Below, in pieces: positions 24,499-36,474 of a stretch of 64,000 bases of DNA; position 1 is the first letter of the stretch, and every line of letters starts with the position of its first letter. Source of the stretch: Sclerotinia nivalis (lineage: Eukaryota; Ascomycota; Leotiomycetes; Helotiales; Sclerotiniaceae). Both the position numbers and the translations under genes were made by a program. The DNA lies in assembly GCA_029531795.1 (NCBI GenBank), contig JAPEIS010000012.1, positions 1,798,001 to 1,862,000 of the forward strand, in the 5' to 3' direction. The notes below the pieces were generated by a model. That model was not told where the DNA came from. It worked only from the letters and a program-made list of their open reading frames with translations, and did not search any database.

Positions 24499-26485
24499 AT
24501 GTCTTCTTCAAGGGCTGTCAAGGCATGTCTGCAGCGTAACGTCGCGCGACAAAATGTTTCCAGGATTGCGATTCAATGTCCGCGAATTCTTCAACAGTCT
24601 TTCACACATCCCACATCGCGACCCCGCATTGCCTCATCACTAATCGCTGGTCAAAGACGTGCCTTTTCTCTTACAGTTCCCCGTCGATTGGCAGATGCAA
24701 ATGATGATTTCGATCCAAAATCGGTGGAGAGGGAGTCCGACGAGGTCGATGTATGTATAGTTGGAGGAGGTAAGGATATCATCACATGCCAATGAACGTT
24801 ACTAACATTATCAGGTCCTGCTGGTTTAAGTGCTGCGATTCGATTAAAGCAACTTGCAAACGAAGCAGGTAATGAAGATTTTCGAGTAATACTTTTGGAG
24901 AAGGCTGGTGAGATTGGGGCACATATACTTTCTGGGGCTGTCATTGAACCTACGGCTATCAACGAATTGTTTCCGGATTGGCTCGCAGAGGACAATGAGA
25001 ATAAATTCGAAAATGTTACTCCCGTCTCGGGCGACAAGATGCGATTTCTTACAAAGGGTAGTTCGATTCCAATACCTGCCCCGCCGCAGATGAACAATCA
25101 TGGCAATTACATCGTCAGTCTTAATCAATTCACAAAATGGCTTGGGGATAGAGCAGAGGAGGTTGGTGTTGAGGTGTATCCTGGATTCGCAGGCGCAGAA
25201 GTGTTATATGGGCCGGATGGATCTGTCAAAGGTGTCGCCACCAATGATTTGGGTATTTCAAGAAGTGGCAAACCTAAGGATAGTTTTGAAAGAGGAATGG
25301 AATTTCACGCAAGAATAACCCTGTTCGCGGAAGGTTGCCATGGAAGTCTTACGAAGCAAGTCATTAAGGAATTCGATCTCCGTAGAGATAGTCAACCACA
25401 AACTTATGGTCTTGGTATAAAAGAGGTATGGGAAATCCAACCGGAAAAGTTCAAGAAGGGCCAAGTTGTTCACTCCCTGGGCTATCCTCTCCCAGCAGAT
25501 ACTTATGGTGGTGGTTGGATGTATCATTTCGGCGAAAATCTAGTCAGTATCGGACTTGTAGTTGGGCTCGATTATCCAAATCCTTGGCTATCGCCATATC
25601 AAGAATTTCAAAAGATGAAGCATCATCCTCTTTACAAGGACGTTTTGGAGGGTGGCAAATGTATTTCTTATGGAGCTCGAGCTCTTAATGAAGGAGGATT
25701 CCAATCGATACCGAAGTGCGCATTTCCTGGTGGGGCTTTGATTGGCGATACGGCAGGATTCCTCAACGTTCCGAAAATTAAGGGTACTCACACAGCCATG
25801 AAATCTGGAATGCTCGCTGCAGAGGCAACATGGACCGCATTGGAGAAGAATGATGAGGGCTCCGTTTTCTTATATGATTATGAAGATTCATTACGCAAAT
25901 CATACATCTGGAAAGAATTAAAGGAGGTCCGAAATATGCGACCATCATTCCACTCACCACTAAAGCTATACGGTGGTATCATGTACTCCGGACTCGAAGC
26001 TTATGTTCTCAAGGGTAAAGTCCCTTGGACATTGAAACATAAAACCACCGATGCCGCAGCCACCAAACTTGCCGATCAATGTACAAAGATAGAATACGAG
26101 AAACCCGATGGAAAGATCTCGTTTGATATTTTGACAAGTGTTAGTCGTACAGGCACAAATCACGAGGAAGATCAACCAGTTCATTTGCAGGTCAAGGATT
26201 GGGATAAGCATGCGGAAATGGAATACCCAAAATATAAAGGCATTGAAAATAGATTTTGTCCAGCTGGTGTGTATGAATATGTTGAGGATTCAACAAAGGA
26301 TATTGGAGTAAGGTTTCAAATTAATGCTCAAAAGTAAGTTGTTCTCTTCCTTGATTGATCGAGGCAATACTAATCAATCTCTTAGTTGCATTCATTGTAA
26401 GACGTGTGATATTAAGGTTCCGGGTCAGGATATCAATTGGAGTGTCCCGGAAGGTTCAGGGGGACCAAAATATTATATGACTTAG
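24499..26485 (+). CDS. ETFDH: Electron-transfer-flavoprotein:ubiquinone oxidoreductase
   Basis: Three exons: 24499-24769, 24815-26333 and 26386-26485, giving 629 residues. The enzyme sits on the matrix face of the inner mitochondrial membrane and passes electrons from reduced ETF (fed by fatty-acid and branched-chain amino-acid dehydrogenases) to ubiquinone. The first 70 residues are Arg/Ser/Gln-rich with few acidic residues, a targeting peptide. The FAD-binding glycine motif [13 protein letters not shown] (about 87-99) is split by intron 1. Family phrases such as [24 protein letters not shown] and [17 protein letters not shown] are present. The 4Fe-4S ligands are Cys572 (FCPAGVYEY) and Cys598/601/604 (NCIHCKTC), the last three completed only by exon 3; the protein ends KYYMT. 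All cofactor residues I know are present. Length and spacing match the human enzyme closely. Confidence 0.96.
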
Positions 26486-29017
26486 ATATCACAACGCATG
26501 AAACGTTATGTACACATATTTACAATACACGAAAATGATTTTGACATGATGCCGAGTTCGGCTTGGTGATGCCACTGTAAAATGATAGTTCGTACTTTAC
26601 TGCGTAGGTCCTCCAATTTAGGCTTCCAGTTTTAGGATAAATATATCTCGTATTCCTTTCAAAATCCTGCGCAATAATAAACAACAACAAACAGTACAAG
26701 GCGAAAAGGGTTGGACTGAACCAATGGTCCAAAGTTCCTCGATATGAAGTGCTCCATCTGGGTCCAGTTGGTTCAAGGCAGAAATCGTGGATACTCCTTT
26801 TTATCGTTGTTTGCTTGCTTGCTTGGTTTGCCTTCTTTCTTGCTGTCTACTACTTTTTTCTTCTCATTGTTCGTTAATGCTGTTACTGTCGGTGCAATGT
26901 ATTGATCTTGATATCGATATTGATATTTCTTACTGTTGAATCAGGCACCACTACCAATAACCTGTGTGTTTAACTGCCTCTTCGGAAAAAGTTACCCTTC
27001 CTTGCACATAGTACCGGTACTCGAAGATGTATTAGGACGTAAGTCAGTATCCTAGCTGATTCATATTGTTACAATCATCGTAGACCCCCCAAACTGCTTT
27101 TATATAAGATCTTACTAGATAGTTATAGTAATTTTTGATAATTTAACATTTATTCGATGGGAGTTCTTTAAATATTTATTTAATGCATAGTTCAATGGTT
27201 TGACGCAGGACAGGTCTCACTTTGAGGTACTTACCCTGTCAACAATGAATTAAGGATTCACTTTACTATACTCGTAGCTTTGGAACTCATAGCTTGGAAC
27301 TGGATTGTACTTTTAGATTCTTCGGATTTACATTGCTAGTAATGGATATACAAAGTTGGTGGGGTGGGACGGCTTGTATAAATACATCATATCCCTTCAC
27401 TTCACTTCGCTTTTTTTTTCCTAATTGGAAGGGCGCGAGTGAAAGCCATGCAAATCTAGGAACTGATTTTCTTGAGTGGATGTGCTGGAGCTGGATTCAT
27501 ATTTTGGATTTGGGGTGTATCCTGCGTTGAAGTCGGGGGGTTTTGACTTGTTAAATACTCATTTTTTGTTGCTATTTTCTCATTATCTGTGTAATATCTT
27601 GGATATTTCTGTTACCATTATTCGGTTTAATACTACAACTACCTCGTCACTATTTCCTGCGACTTTCTATCAATACCTCAATACCTCAAGACATTAATCG
27701 AAGAACTTCTCTTTTGCTTTGCTCGACCTGCCCTATAGTTAATGGGCAGTTTGGTATCCTAAACACTGTGTTCAAACCCATTTTCCACTATGATGTTTTG
27801 CTGGTCTTGGTGAATATTAGAGGTGGATATCTTATTGGAGCTTTTTAAATACCACTATACGAATCTTACGGCTAGCTACACAGTAAACGAGAGTCTGTGA
27901 AGTTCTTTACTGCGGACTATTCGGATAGAAGTTGATACGAGAGTGCAAGGTAGATTTATCTATATGCTCAAGCCTTTGGGCCCTCTGAGGAATTCAAGTG
28001 CCCCTAGATCCTAAGTTATCCCCATTCTCTACGAAACATTCATGAAAAGTGTTTCCGTAACATTCCACTGTCTCTCTCTCAAAAACTCTACTATCTCATA
28101 TCATACCATATTTCCTCCTCCCTCCCATTAATTATCTCACTTCCCTCTACCTCTACACCCACCTACATACATATATATCCAAACTCTCCACTTCATCCCC
28201 TACCTCAAACCAGAAAATATCAAAAATAAAACTCGAATCTCCATATCCCAACAACTCAAAAAATTAACAGAAATAATCTTTCTCCCCTAAAATTCACTGT
28301 AAATTAGAATATTGATGATTACCTAGTAGTTACCCAACCCAAGTTAGAATATTAATAATTGAAAATCCAATTCGAGTCGAGATATTAAGTCTTGAGTGAA
28401 GTTGAATAATGGTTTGATTCTACAGGGACTGGACTTTCCGTTTTGTATGAAGATTATTCATCATAGTAGTAGTATTCATCGTTCCCTCTTTTCATATAAT
28501 TATTTAAGTAATCTCGCTCCTCACTCGGAGGATACTCAGAAGAGGTTGTTTATGTTTATGTTTGTGTTTTTATTTTTGTATATATACATATTGCGTGCAC
28601 GCCGTTACATGAGTCAAATTGAGAGATACAGGTTCATGAATGAGTATCGCTAGATTTCATTTCCTATCTTGGAATTTGCACACTACCCTGAATTTATTAT
28701 CCTTCCATCATCATGCAGTTTATGTCCTTGTTTTGCCATGTTATAACAACAATATCTATCCTCGCTGCCTCATTTAATCTTCATTATTGCGCTCTTGGTC
28801 TGCCCTCTAGCCTGCCCGCCTTTGTATTCAAATATCCCAAAGCTTTGCTGCGCCATGTCTATGTCTATTATGCTTGCCACCATCACCAGCCCTCTATCAA
28901 ATCCACCTAAGCCTGCCAATCCATCTCCACCGACTCCAACGCCTCATCCACCAATTTATGAGGATAAGCAGCTGCCATTTCATTCGCACTTTGGACAGGC
29001 GGGCTCTCTACCGCCAG
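26486..29017. other. Intergenic, 2.5 kb
   Basis: No supportable gene. The interval contains C/T-rich stretches (28,060-28,300) and short open frames with no content. A minus-strand hydrophobic open frame at 26520-26732 lacks an ATG start and any upstream exon I could join to it. Confidence 0.4.
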
Positions 29018-30588
29018 TTAACTTTCTCCACTTCCATGTTCTTCAAACCGAGCATTATTACGCTCGTCCGCACCCAGGGTCGAAAAAGTGCTATCGCGTT
29101 CTTCGATCTGGTAGCCGGCATTGAAAAATGGATCATATGGTAACTTGTTAGTTGTGCTAGGAGGAATATCTTCCTCGGAATCCTCAGCCGAAACAGTACT
29201 ACTACTACCTCGACGCTTGTCTTCCGCGACGAAACTAGAACCATATGTATTGTCAACATCCTCAGCTGAGATAGTACTTTCGCGACTTGGGACCTTGTCA
29301 TTGACCTCGGGGATGGGTGCATATGGTGACTTGTAGGTTGTGTTGAGAGGGATGAATGGTGATACGTACGTGTTGTTGGAAACAGTACCGTTTTCAACAG
29401 GTGTATCACTCGTCTCATCACTCAGAGCCGAGTCGCTCGATCCTTTCGATCCTTTCGATCCAGTCGATCCAGTCGAACCAGTCGAACCCTGCGATCCCTT
29501 TGGACTTCTTCTATTCTTGGCCTTGCCCATATTTTCGTTCATAACAACCTCTCCAATACCCTCCATACCGATGTCGACATCCTTATCAACGGCACCTCCA
29601 ACTCTTCTTTCGCTCCTCCTAACGAACTCATTGCTGGTATTCGATCTCAATTTCAAACGTACAGTCCTCTTTTTCCCGCCCGGACTGTTTTTCCCAGCAG
29701 GATTATTCTTCGCACGCAGACTACTTCCCGCGGCCGGGGCCCCATTTCCACTCCCACTCCCATCCCCATTTTCAGCGACCTCATTTCCCTCTGCTCCATT
29801 TTCGCCCTCTGATCCACCATTCTTCTCGCCATTTTGCATAGCAGTATCTACAGCTGCATCATCAACCTTTCTCTCAGGTCTTCTCACGAATCCAAATGTA
29901 TTTCCCCGTGAATCTCTCCTCGGTCTCATAACCTCATCTGCTTGTTTCTGGTGCTTACCACCGCGACCCTCGGGGCGACGCTTGGGAAGGTAGAAGGTGC
30001 TGACAAGGGTGAATGTGCTACCATATTGTTCGACTGCTGGTGTATTAGTGGGAATCTTTAGGGATTGGGTGGGGTTAAGGAGGGGTAAAAGGATGAGCAA
30101 GAAGGAAATGGTGCTATGTTCTTTCGTGGTTCTTTCGAGGCATTAAAGTAAAGAATTGGGAAATACGTACTTCTTCCCCAAAGGAAGTACTTGATAACCT
30201 GTCTTTCATCATATCTAATAGAATTTTGAAACTGTGGGAGAGGTGTAGGATCCGTATTATTTACTGTAATTTGCACATTAGTTTTGCTCTCAACGCCGTT
30301 GCTATTTGGAAATTTGGATAACGCGACAATAGTGCGACGGATGGACAGATAGAGGGACATACAAATAGCATTATGAACCCTAATAACCTCTTTGATGATT
30401 TCGATATCTTCGGCTTTGAGAGATGGATGATTGTTATTTGCTTCTACTTTTGTGTTAATTAAATGGCTTTTTTGAGACAAGATGATTGAGATGGAAGACT
30501 GCGAGTTGAAGAATGCAAACGTACTGCTTTTTATTGCGCGCCATTGGGAATCGTTGTAACGAACGATCGGAGCGAGCATTCGTGCCAT
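29018..30588 (-). CDS. Disordered protein of unknown function with internal repeats
   Basis: Two exons, 30588-30171 and about 30033-29018, give about 477 residues; the acceptor could also be 3 bp earlier (30036), both in frame. The first 139 residues look folded (RYNDSQWRAIKSSTFAFFNSQ, EDIEIIKEVIRVHNAICMSL, YDERQVIKYFLWG), but I do not recognise the family. The rest is low-complexity. Two related segments, FVRRPERKVDDAAVDTAM and FVRRSERRVGGAVDKDVDIGM, suggest an internal duplication. A GST/GSK tripeptide run (SQGSTGSTGSTGSKGSKG) comes from a 9-bp DNA repeat near 29440-29490. At least three Ser-Thr-x-Ser units (STISAED, STVSAED, STFSTLGAD) recur toward the C-terminus. No signal peptide or membrane segment is evident. 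A conserved N-terminal domain with a fast-evolving tail is the simplest view. Confidence 0.62.
29436..29492 (-). repeat. 9-bp coding microsatellite (Gly-Ser-Thr/Lys)
   Basis: Tandem units resembling gatcctttc/gatccagtc on the plus strand encode GST and GSK tripeptides within the disordered tail of the gene at 29018-30588. Such repeats change length easily. Confidence 0.65.
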
Positions 30589-31802
30589 GATTAGATTTTC
30601 GTAGGAAAATTGAAACTTGTTGTTGAAAGTTGAGCTTATGAGCAGAAGTTTGAGGTTATGATGAGAAGGTTGAAGTTGTTTTTTTTTTTTTTTTTTGAAA
30701 AGATGGATGAAGTTCTTGGGAGAATGAAGTTCTTGTGGACAATTGGACTTCGAGATTGGCTATTATCTTGATTTCTGTAAGAACTTTTGTGGTAGAAGTT
30801 ATTAAAGATAAAAGTTGAGAATTTCAAAGGTGATCAATCTCTTGAGTAGGTAGGCGGCGACTTTCTCTTGCTCGCTTAAATTGAAGAATACTGTATTTGT
30901 AGTTCGATATGGCTTGATTTCGAAGCATCAAAAAATTCTGTGTTAGTATTTCAATACAGCTTTTGAATACCATATCATTAGTTTCTCGGTATTTGAATCT
31001 GATCCGTACTTAGCTCGTGGTTTTGATCACTTTTCTTATACCTATCTTGAGTGACGTCGTTCATCTAGTCTAGGGTCCACACCAGCACAATTTAAGCTTT
31101 TTCAGACGCCCTACTCCTGCTGCCAGAACAAACACCGGCGCTAAGAAAACAGGTCATTCCTTTTACGGGATATGCATAGACTTTTAGGAGGTTTATACTT
31201 TTTGCAGCACGAGTGTGGAGAATAAGTTTCTCTGTTGCACATTAACCTTACCAATTATGGTAAGTATTCAAAGCCCTATGGCATACTTAGGGCTTTGGTC
31301 ATGAATGCAACTTTTCTCAAGTGGCTGCGATGAACGATGCCTCAAAGTCAGCTTCGCCTATTGTCACCGACGACTACATTGTGTAAATTATCTCTTATCT
31401 CCCATTCTTCTTCACTATCTATTGCTTCAGGTGTCATCTATGTGCCTTTATTGTCTATACGTGTTATTTCCATTGTTTTATCTTTGGGTTTCCGGGATCT
31501 TTCTAAGAGAAAAGCCCGGTGTTTTTGATCTGAAGATGGTGCAGCAGCTAGCCTGAACTAACTGGAACATAAGCACACCAAAGTATTTCTAATGCTTTGT
31601 ATCTGAACAGCAATGATTTCACTAATTGCTGCTTCCGAAGTAGTTTAGGAGCGTTTTTATTTAAACTGAGAGAGGATTGCAAATAAAAGGGCAGTCATTG
31701 TCTACTCAATACCAGACAAAATAATCTATCTCACCGAAACTTGAGCTCTTCAAAATTTTAGTCAAATTTAAATCTTCAGTAATCACTCATTCATCTATCA
31801 TA
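30589..31802. other. Intergenic with a poly-T tract
   Basis: No supportable gene. A run of about 18 T lies near 30679-30697. The right end is the promoter of the plus-strand gene that starts at 31803. Plus-strand open frames at 31305-31556 overlap in two frames and have no content. Confidence 0.45.
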
Positions 31803-32554
31803 ATGGATACAACCCCAATTTACTCACCCTTCTGTAAAGAAGTGGTGGTTCACAAAGGGGTGCAATTCAACTATGATGTTGAATTTAAATTTCATCATGT
31901 CGAGCTGCATCAAGATGAATACCTCATCATCCTAAAGGATGTTTTAAGCAGGGACAATCGTCAGAAACTCGAACAATTCCTGGAGGAGAATTCTGACATT
32001 AGTCATGTCCGAGGAGGTGACTCTCCAGTGATAGTTCAAGTCCGAGAAGGTGACCCTGTTCAAGTAAGAGAGTACTTTGGCGATGTAAGCTACTTCTTCA
32101 CTTGATATTAAATATAGTTGGCTAATGAGAAATAGGAGTTTTTGGAGAAACTCAAACTCTTTATCATAGAATATGAGAGTAAAAGCAGAGTGGAGACCTA
32201 CCCTCCTTCGCATGTTTCTCCAACTAATTCTTTTGGAAGAAGTGCCAGTCAAGTCGAAGTATCTTCCTTTAGTACCCTGGTAGAGACATCTTTGGAAGAT
32301 GACAACCGGCGCCACGAGGAAGTGCGCTCGCGCCTTTTAAATTCAACAACGGCCGGTATGAATCTTCTTAAAAGAAGTGGTTTCTTGAGAGGAAATGATG
32401 TCGAGACTGATGTATGTTAACTAATGTCATTCTGTAACCTTCTCTGATCATATGCTAATATCTTTCACAGCGCCTGGAGCGATACGAGCAGCCTTGGAAC
32501 AAGGGAAAACCGACCAGAGCCGATCGAGCTTTGAATAGGGATTCTCGGAGGTAA
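31803..32554 (+). CDS. Small hydrophilic protein of unknown function
   Basis: Three exons, 31803-32084, 32136-32411 and 32471-32554, all phase 0, give 213 residues. Donors are GTAAGC and GTATGT; acceptors are AATAG and CACAG with TAAT/CTAAT branch-like sites. The protein is charged and has no membrane segment or signal peptide. Residues 1-110 mix beta-like and helical phrases (HVELHQDEYLIILKDVL, NRQKLEQFLEENSD) and contain a small repeat (HVRGGDSPVIVQ then QVREGDPVQVRE). The middle is Ser/Thr-rich, and the end is basic (RYEQPWNKGKPTRADRALNRDSRR). I do not recognise a family. The clean three-exon structure argues for a real gene. It lies beside the RING cluster but shares no visible motif with it. 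Confidence 0.6.
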
Positions 32555-33493
32555 CGGCGTTCTCAAACTTCCACTCCCCATCTCTCCTCAACTTAAGGAG
32601 AGGCAGGATAGTCCCGACTTGGAGGATCAGGCAGAGCGGATTAGGAGATTGAAAAATCCATAGGAGAATAGAAAGATTTTTGGAGCTTGGAAGAGGAGGA
32701 GAAAGGTGCTGGAGTGTTGGTTTTCATTTTGATGTCCTAGGAAATCTGCATGGTAAATTGTAACTGCAATATGGTTTTGAATTTTGGAGAAGGAGCGTTG
32801 AGCACATTGTATCTCAAAGGGGGAAATACCAAGAGTCTTACTAAGTATAATGTTAAGTATAATGAAAATTTACCTAGGTAACTACTATCTCAGAAAAAGC
32901 CAAATACCTTTCAAGTGCTTCAAAATGATGATCAAAAAACTGAAAAAGATGTATTGTTCTTAAAAAAATAAAATTAGTAAGAGAGAACCATCTAGAAATG
33001 GTGATGGAGAAAGAACTGAATAATCTGGGTGGTTTTTACCATGTTCTTTCATCATCTTTCCAAATGTTTCATTCCAAATATTCAGATTAGTGGACATCAT
33101 TATACATTCACCATTACTATTCACATATACACAATCATTGATCTCACGAAAGCAGCTTTCACTTTGATAATCTTTTTGTTTGTTCTCATCGATCGGAAAC
33201 ATTTAATCCTTATCTCCATCCTGCCAGAATAAAAGCAGAAATGATCCTGTCCTAAATACTCAAACAAATACATTGTATTTCAATGTGGGTATCTATGTAG
33301 CATCATCACAAAATCATTGATGCGGAAACACCATGCAAAAGACTTTATCCATCCGACCAGAAATCCTCCAAATCCATCCCACATGTCGAAGGTCTAAAAT
33401 CTTTCTTTTTCCGCCATCCTTTCTTCCCCACTTCGACCATTTCCTCACACCCAGCTAACAGAAATCTCTCCACCTCGCCCAGCTACAGCATGC
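32555..33493. other. Intergenic, convergent 3' flanks
   Basis: No supportable gene. AT-rich sequence lies between the end of the plus-strand gene and the end of the first RING gene on the minus strand; two small complementary open frames near 32960-33232 are shadows of each other. Confidence 0.45.
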
Positions 33494-34681
33494 TTAGGCC
33501 AATCGAACTGCTGGGATATCAACAAAATTCCTACATATCGGACAAGTCATTTTATCATGATTCTCCTTTAACCATCTCTTAATACATAATTCACCGAAAA
33601 CATGAACACAACCAGGCACCTTAACAGGTCGATGTTCTCCTACATCATAAGGATCTTCGCAAATCACACACGAATCTCTTTCCGTGTCCACTGTTGGGAT
33701 AAGAGCCCGCTCAATTGCAGTATCCCAAGCGATATCTTCGAAATCAAGGTTGTCTGGGACTTGATTGAAAATAATAGCATGGTGGACACGGGCCTGACGA
33801 TGAGGATGTTGAGACGGTGAAAATTGAGGGTGGAATATTGGGACAGTCCTGAGCTGTTGAGGGTATGGAATCGGGGCTTGAGGTAACCCAAGGAGTGGCG
33901 CCAGGTAATTTGTTAGTCGATCATTGTTGGCCCAGGTATCTTCAAAATCTGGATTCTCTGCATCAGAGCCAGAATGAGGTTGTTCAGAATTTCCTCCCAT
34001 TTGGTTGCCAACCTGATCTTGCATTCCGGTGCTCAAGCTTGGATGGGGTTGTCTCGCGTCAACTCTCTCTAGAGGTGCACCGAAGTTGTCATGGTGCTCT
34101 ACCGATAAATTATTGTTGTTGTCTGGACTAAAGCGGTTATTATTTCGTCGACGGTTATTCATCGATTGACGGTGGAGGCCGTTGGTTTGCCGACTACTAT
34201 GACGTATGATGGAGGGACGAGAAGACATGTTGTTGGAATGTCCATGACTTCTAGAGACTGGGAATAGCGACGCGGTAGATGAATCATCATCATTGTCATC
34301 TTCGTTATCATGATCCTCACTCAAGTCATTATGTAGAGCAGGACCACGACGCGTTGTGGCCTGTAACGGCCGAGTGCTGAGCGCCCGATGATTGGTGGTG
34401 GTCGAAGTTGAAGTAGAAGTAGATGCAGAGCTCTCTTCTGTGACTCGAGAATTAACGTTGGAAGTACGTTGCGTCGATCGTCGGGTGGTATAGGACGTCA
34501 CATTTTCCTCGGATGTGCGCACCTCAGATGAAGTAGCTTCGTCAAGAAGAGCGGGGTTCTGTTTGGCAACATTTTCAGAAGAAGTATCTTCGTTCTCAGG
34601 GTTGTTAATTTCGTCAGTAGCTTGGCGTTTACGCTCAGCACGAGCTTTGAAGTTCTCACGAATACGATCGAGTAAAGACAT
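33494..34681 (-). CDS. RING-type zinc-finger protein (cluster member 1)
   Basis: A single exon encodes 395 residues from ATG 34681 to TAA. The N-terminal 250 residues are disordered, with Ser/Thr runs (SSASTSTSTSTTT), acidic stretches and Asn-rich segments. The RING lies at the very C-terminus (about 340-392): CVIC, then a lone Cys and His in PGCVHVFGELCIKRWL, then CPIC, ending DIPAVRLA. RING fingers with the CIxxWL phrase usually act as E3 ubiquitin ligases that bind an E2 enzyme. Here the position that is His or Cys in ordinary RING-H2/HC fingers (HxFH) is Gly (HVFG), as in its three neighbours. The substrate is unknown. The same-strand paralogues at 35914, 37701 and 40726 suggest tandem duplication. 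Confidence 0.8.
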   Translation of the reverse strand: MSLLDRIRENFKARAERKRQATDEINNPENEDTSSENVAKQNPALLDEATSSEVRTSEENVTSYTTRRSTQRTSNVNSRVTEESSASTSTSTSTTTNHRALSTRPLQATTRRGPALHNDLSEDHDNEDDNDDDSSTASLFPVSRSHGHSNNMSSRPSIIRHSSRQTNGLHRQSMNNRRRNNNRFSPDNNNNLSVEHHDNFGAPLERVDARQPHPSLSTGMQDQVGNQMGGNSEQPHSGSDAENPDFEDTWANNDRLTNYLAPLLGLPQAPIPYPQQLRTVPIFHPQFSPSQHPHRQARVHHAIIFNQVPDNLDFEDIAWDTAIERALIPTVDTERDSCVICEDPYDVGEHRPVKVPGCVHVFGELCIKRWLKENHDKMTCPICRNFVDIPAVRLA

Positions 34682-35913
34682 AGTGACAAGTGCTCGTTGG
34701 TGTCGCTGAGAGGATTTGAAAACACAGCGAATGGAAGATTGGGCTGAGATAGTACTAAAGCTTTTGATATTTTATAGGACTCTCTGATTATGACAAAAGT
34801 TGATTATTGTGATCGAAGTGTCGCTGTCAATGCCTTGGGGAGGCAATGTATGAACGATCATTGGAGGGGACAGTAGATGACTATTAAGTATTCGAGGATA
34901 AAAGTAGATGCAATACGGTGCTACTATACAACCAGTGCTAATACATGAACCACGAACAACCTCGATACGCATAATTCCTACAGCCAGCGCTAATTTGTAA
35001 ACAACATTGATACGGTAAGTATACGCATCGTACAGGTCATAAAGTTGCGCCTCATAAATATCACATGTAATTATGTATACAGAAGTTTGGTGCCGTACCT
35101 ACATGAACCCCCTTTATACGAAAGAATCGCTGCAGGTCAGAACATCTAGGGTCTGTATTCATCAGATCTTGCGGTCTTCATATATGTAAATTCGTATCAT
35201 GGTTGCTTTCAGCATACCAAATTTTTTCCAATTAATCCATCGGGCCATTGTGATCTCGGAATTACTTTTTCCTTTTGATAGAATGCGTTGGGCAGATGAC
35301 TTTTGGTATTTGGAGATTCTACACATGATGATTACCATGATATGAAAAATAGTTCAAACTTAAATGTACTTCAAACAAAAGACTACGTGGGTGATGTGTT
35401 GTAGCAAATGCTCTTTATAAAACTGAAGGGTTTCTTTAAACTTAGCAATAGAAACTACTTACAAATAATAACTTGTTCAAAAGTTCACTTGGAAATAACT
35501 TCAAGTTATTGACAAAGTTTTATAATTTAGGATATATTATAGAAAGTGGGGATATCAACGTTCTCTCCCATCAAGAAAGGAGCTGGCTGTAGAATGACGT
35601 AAAAATCGCATATAGTTTTAATCTCTTATTCTTGAAAACCCGTCTCAAGTTATTCGAAAAGGTTATTTTTTTGGTTGGATGATCAAAATTTTATCACGGA
35701 AAGGCACGTAATGGATATTTCATACATTTTTGTTCTCTTATTTTACATTTATTTGTGTCTCTATCGGCGAATCCGGAACACTGAAACGAAACGCACTTGA
35801 TGAATCAATCTTTCCTCACCTCCTAACCGCCCTGAGACAATTTGATGACTAATTCATCTGCCAGTCACAATCCACCCATACTCGTAGATCGTATTTAACT
35901 GACAGTTCCACTT
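34682..35913. other. Intergenic within RING cluster
   Basis: Promoter of cluster member 1 and 3' flank of member 2. No open frame with recognisable content; the middle is AT-rich. Confidence 0.45.
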
Positions 35914-36474
35914 TTACACGTTCAGCTCCAACCAATTAGTGATGCAATGTCGACCGAAAACATGTCCGCATTTGGGCAACTTTGATGTTTTATGATCATT
36001 GAATGTGTCTGCAGTAATAGCCGTATCATACGGCTCCATACAGATACCACATTTATCCGAATGCAATGCTCCGGCATCGACCGATTGAAGTATGTCATTG
36101 ATGGCTTTAAACCGATACGCATGGCCGCTGAATATTTCGACAAACAACATCGTCTCTCTCCCATCCGGATTGACCAAAATTGCATCTCGCTTTTCTCCAG
36201 TGAGGATAGGATTGATGTGAAGTTCGTCGACGGATAATCTCGGAGCGTAACCATCTGCGACATCGATGGCTGCACGGAAAATATTGTCGAATTCTGGGTG
36301 CTCGGGCGACATGGTCCACATGGTCCCACCGGGCGAAATGACGCGAAGTTGTATGCCATGTGACTCGGTCGAGATCAATAGGTTGGGGGCACTGGCTGAT
36401 CTTGTGCTCCCGGAGGTATTGAAATTGTATAGTGGTAGGGGTGCAACGGACGTATAGAATGTTCTTGGAGGCAT
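35914..36474 (-). CDS. Truncated RING-type protein (cluster member 2)
   Basis: A single exon encodes 186 residues from ATG 36474. Residues about 40-130 form an ordered-looking domain (ISPGGTMWTMSPEHPEFDNIFRAAIDVADGY, LVNPDGRETMLFVEIFSGHAYRF) that I cannot name. The RING starts at CGICMEPYDT and runs through KCGHVFGRHCITNWLELNV, where it stops. The last CxxC pair of the finger is absent, and none is encoded in the 150 bp that follow, in frame or after any obvious splice acceptor. As it stands the finger cannot bind its zinc ions in the normal cross-brace way. It may be a pseudogene that lost its 3' end, or a shortened paralogue kept for its N-terminal domain. The upstream phrase AINDILQSVDAG resembles the segment before the RING in member 4. 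Confidence 0.6.
   Translation of the reverse strand: MPPRTFYTSVAPLPLYNFNTSGSTRSASAPNLLISTESHGIQLRVISPGGTMWTMSPEHPEFDNIFRAAIDVADGYAPRLSVDELHINPILTGEKRDAILVNPDGRETMLFVEIFSGHAYRFKAINDILQSVDAGALHSDKCGICMEPYDTAITADTFNDHKTSKLPKCGHVFGRHCITNWLELNV

Noticed and set aside
26520..26732. Minus-strand hydrophobic open frame
   Set aside because: No ATG at the start and no upstream exon that joins in frame; overlaps the ETF-QO 3' flank.
27725..27790. tRNA-like segment with gttcaaaccc
   Set aside because: It has a B-box-like word, but I could not fold a seven-base acceptor stem or a proper anticodon arm.
29340..29993. Plus-strand open frame of 217 codons
   Set aside because: Antisense to the disordered-protein gene; Phe/Ser/Pro-rich mirror of its repeats.
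30679..30697. Poly-T run as a possible retroposon tail
   Set aside because: No flanking duplication or reverse-transcribed gene next to it; probably a simple mononucleotide repeat.
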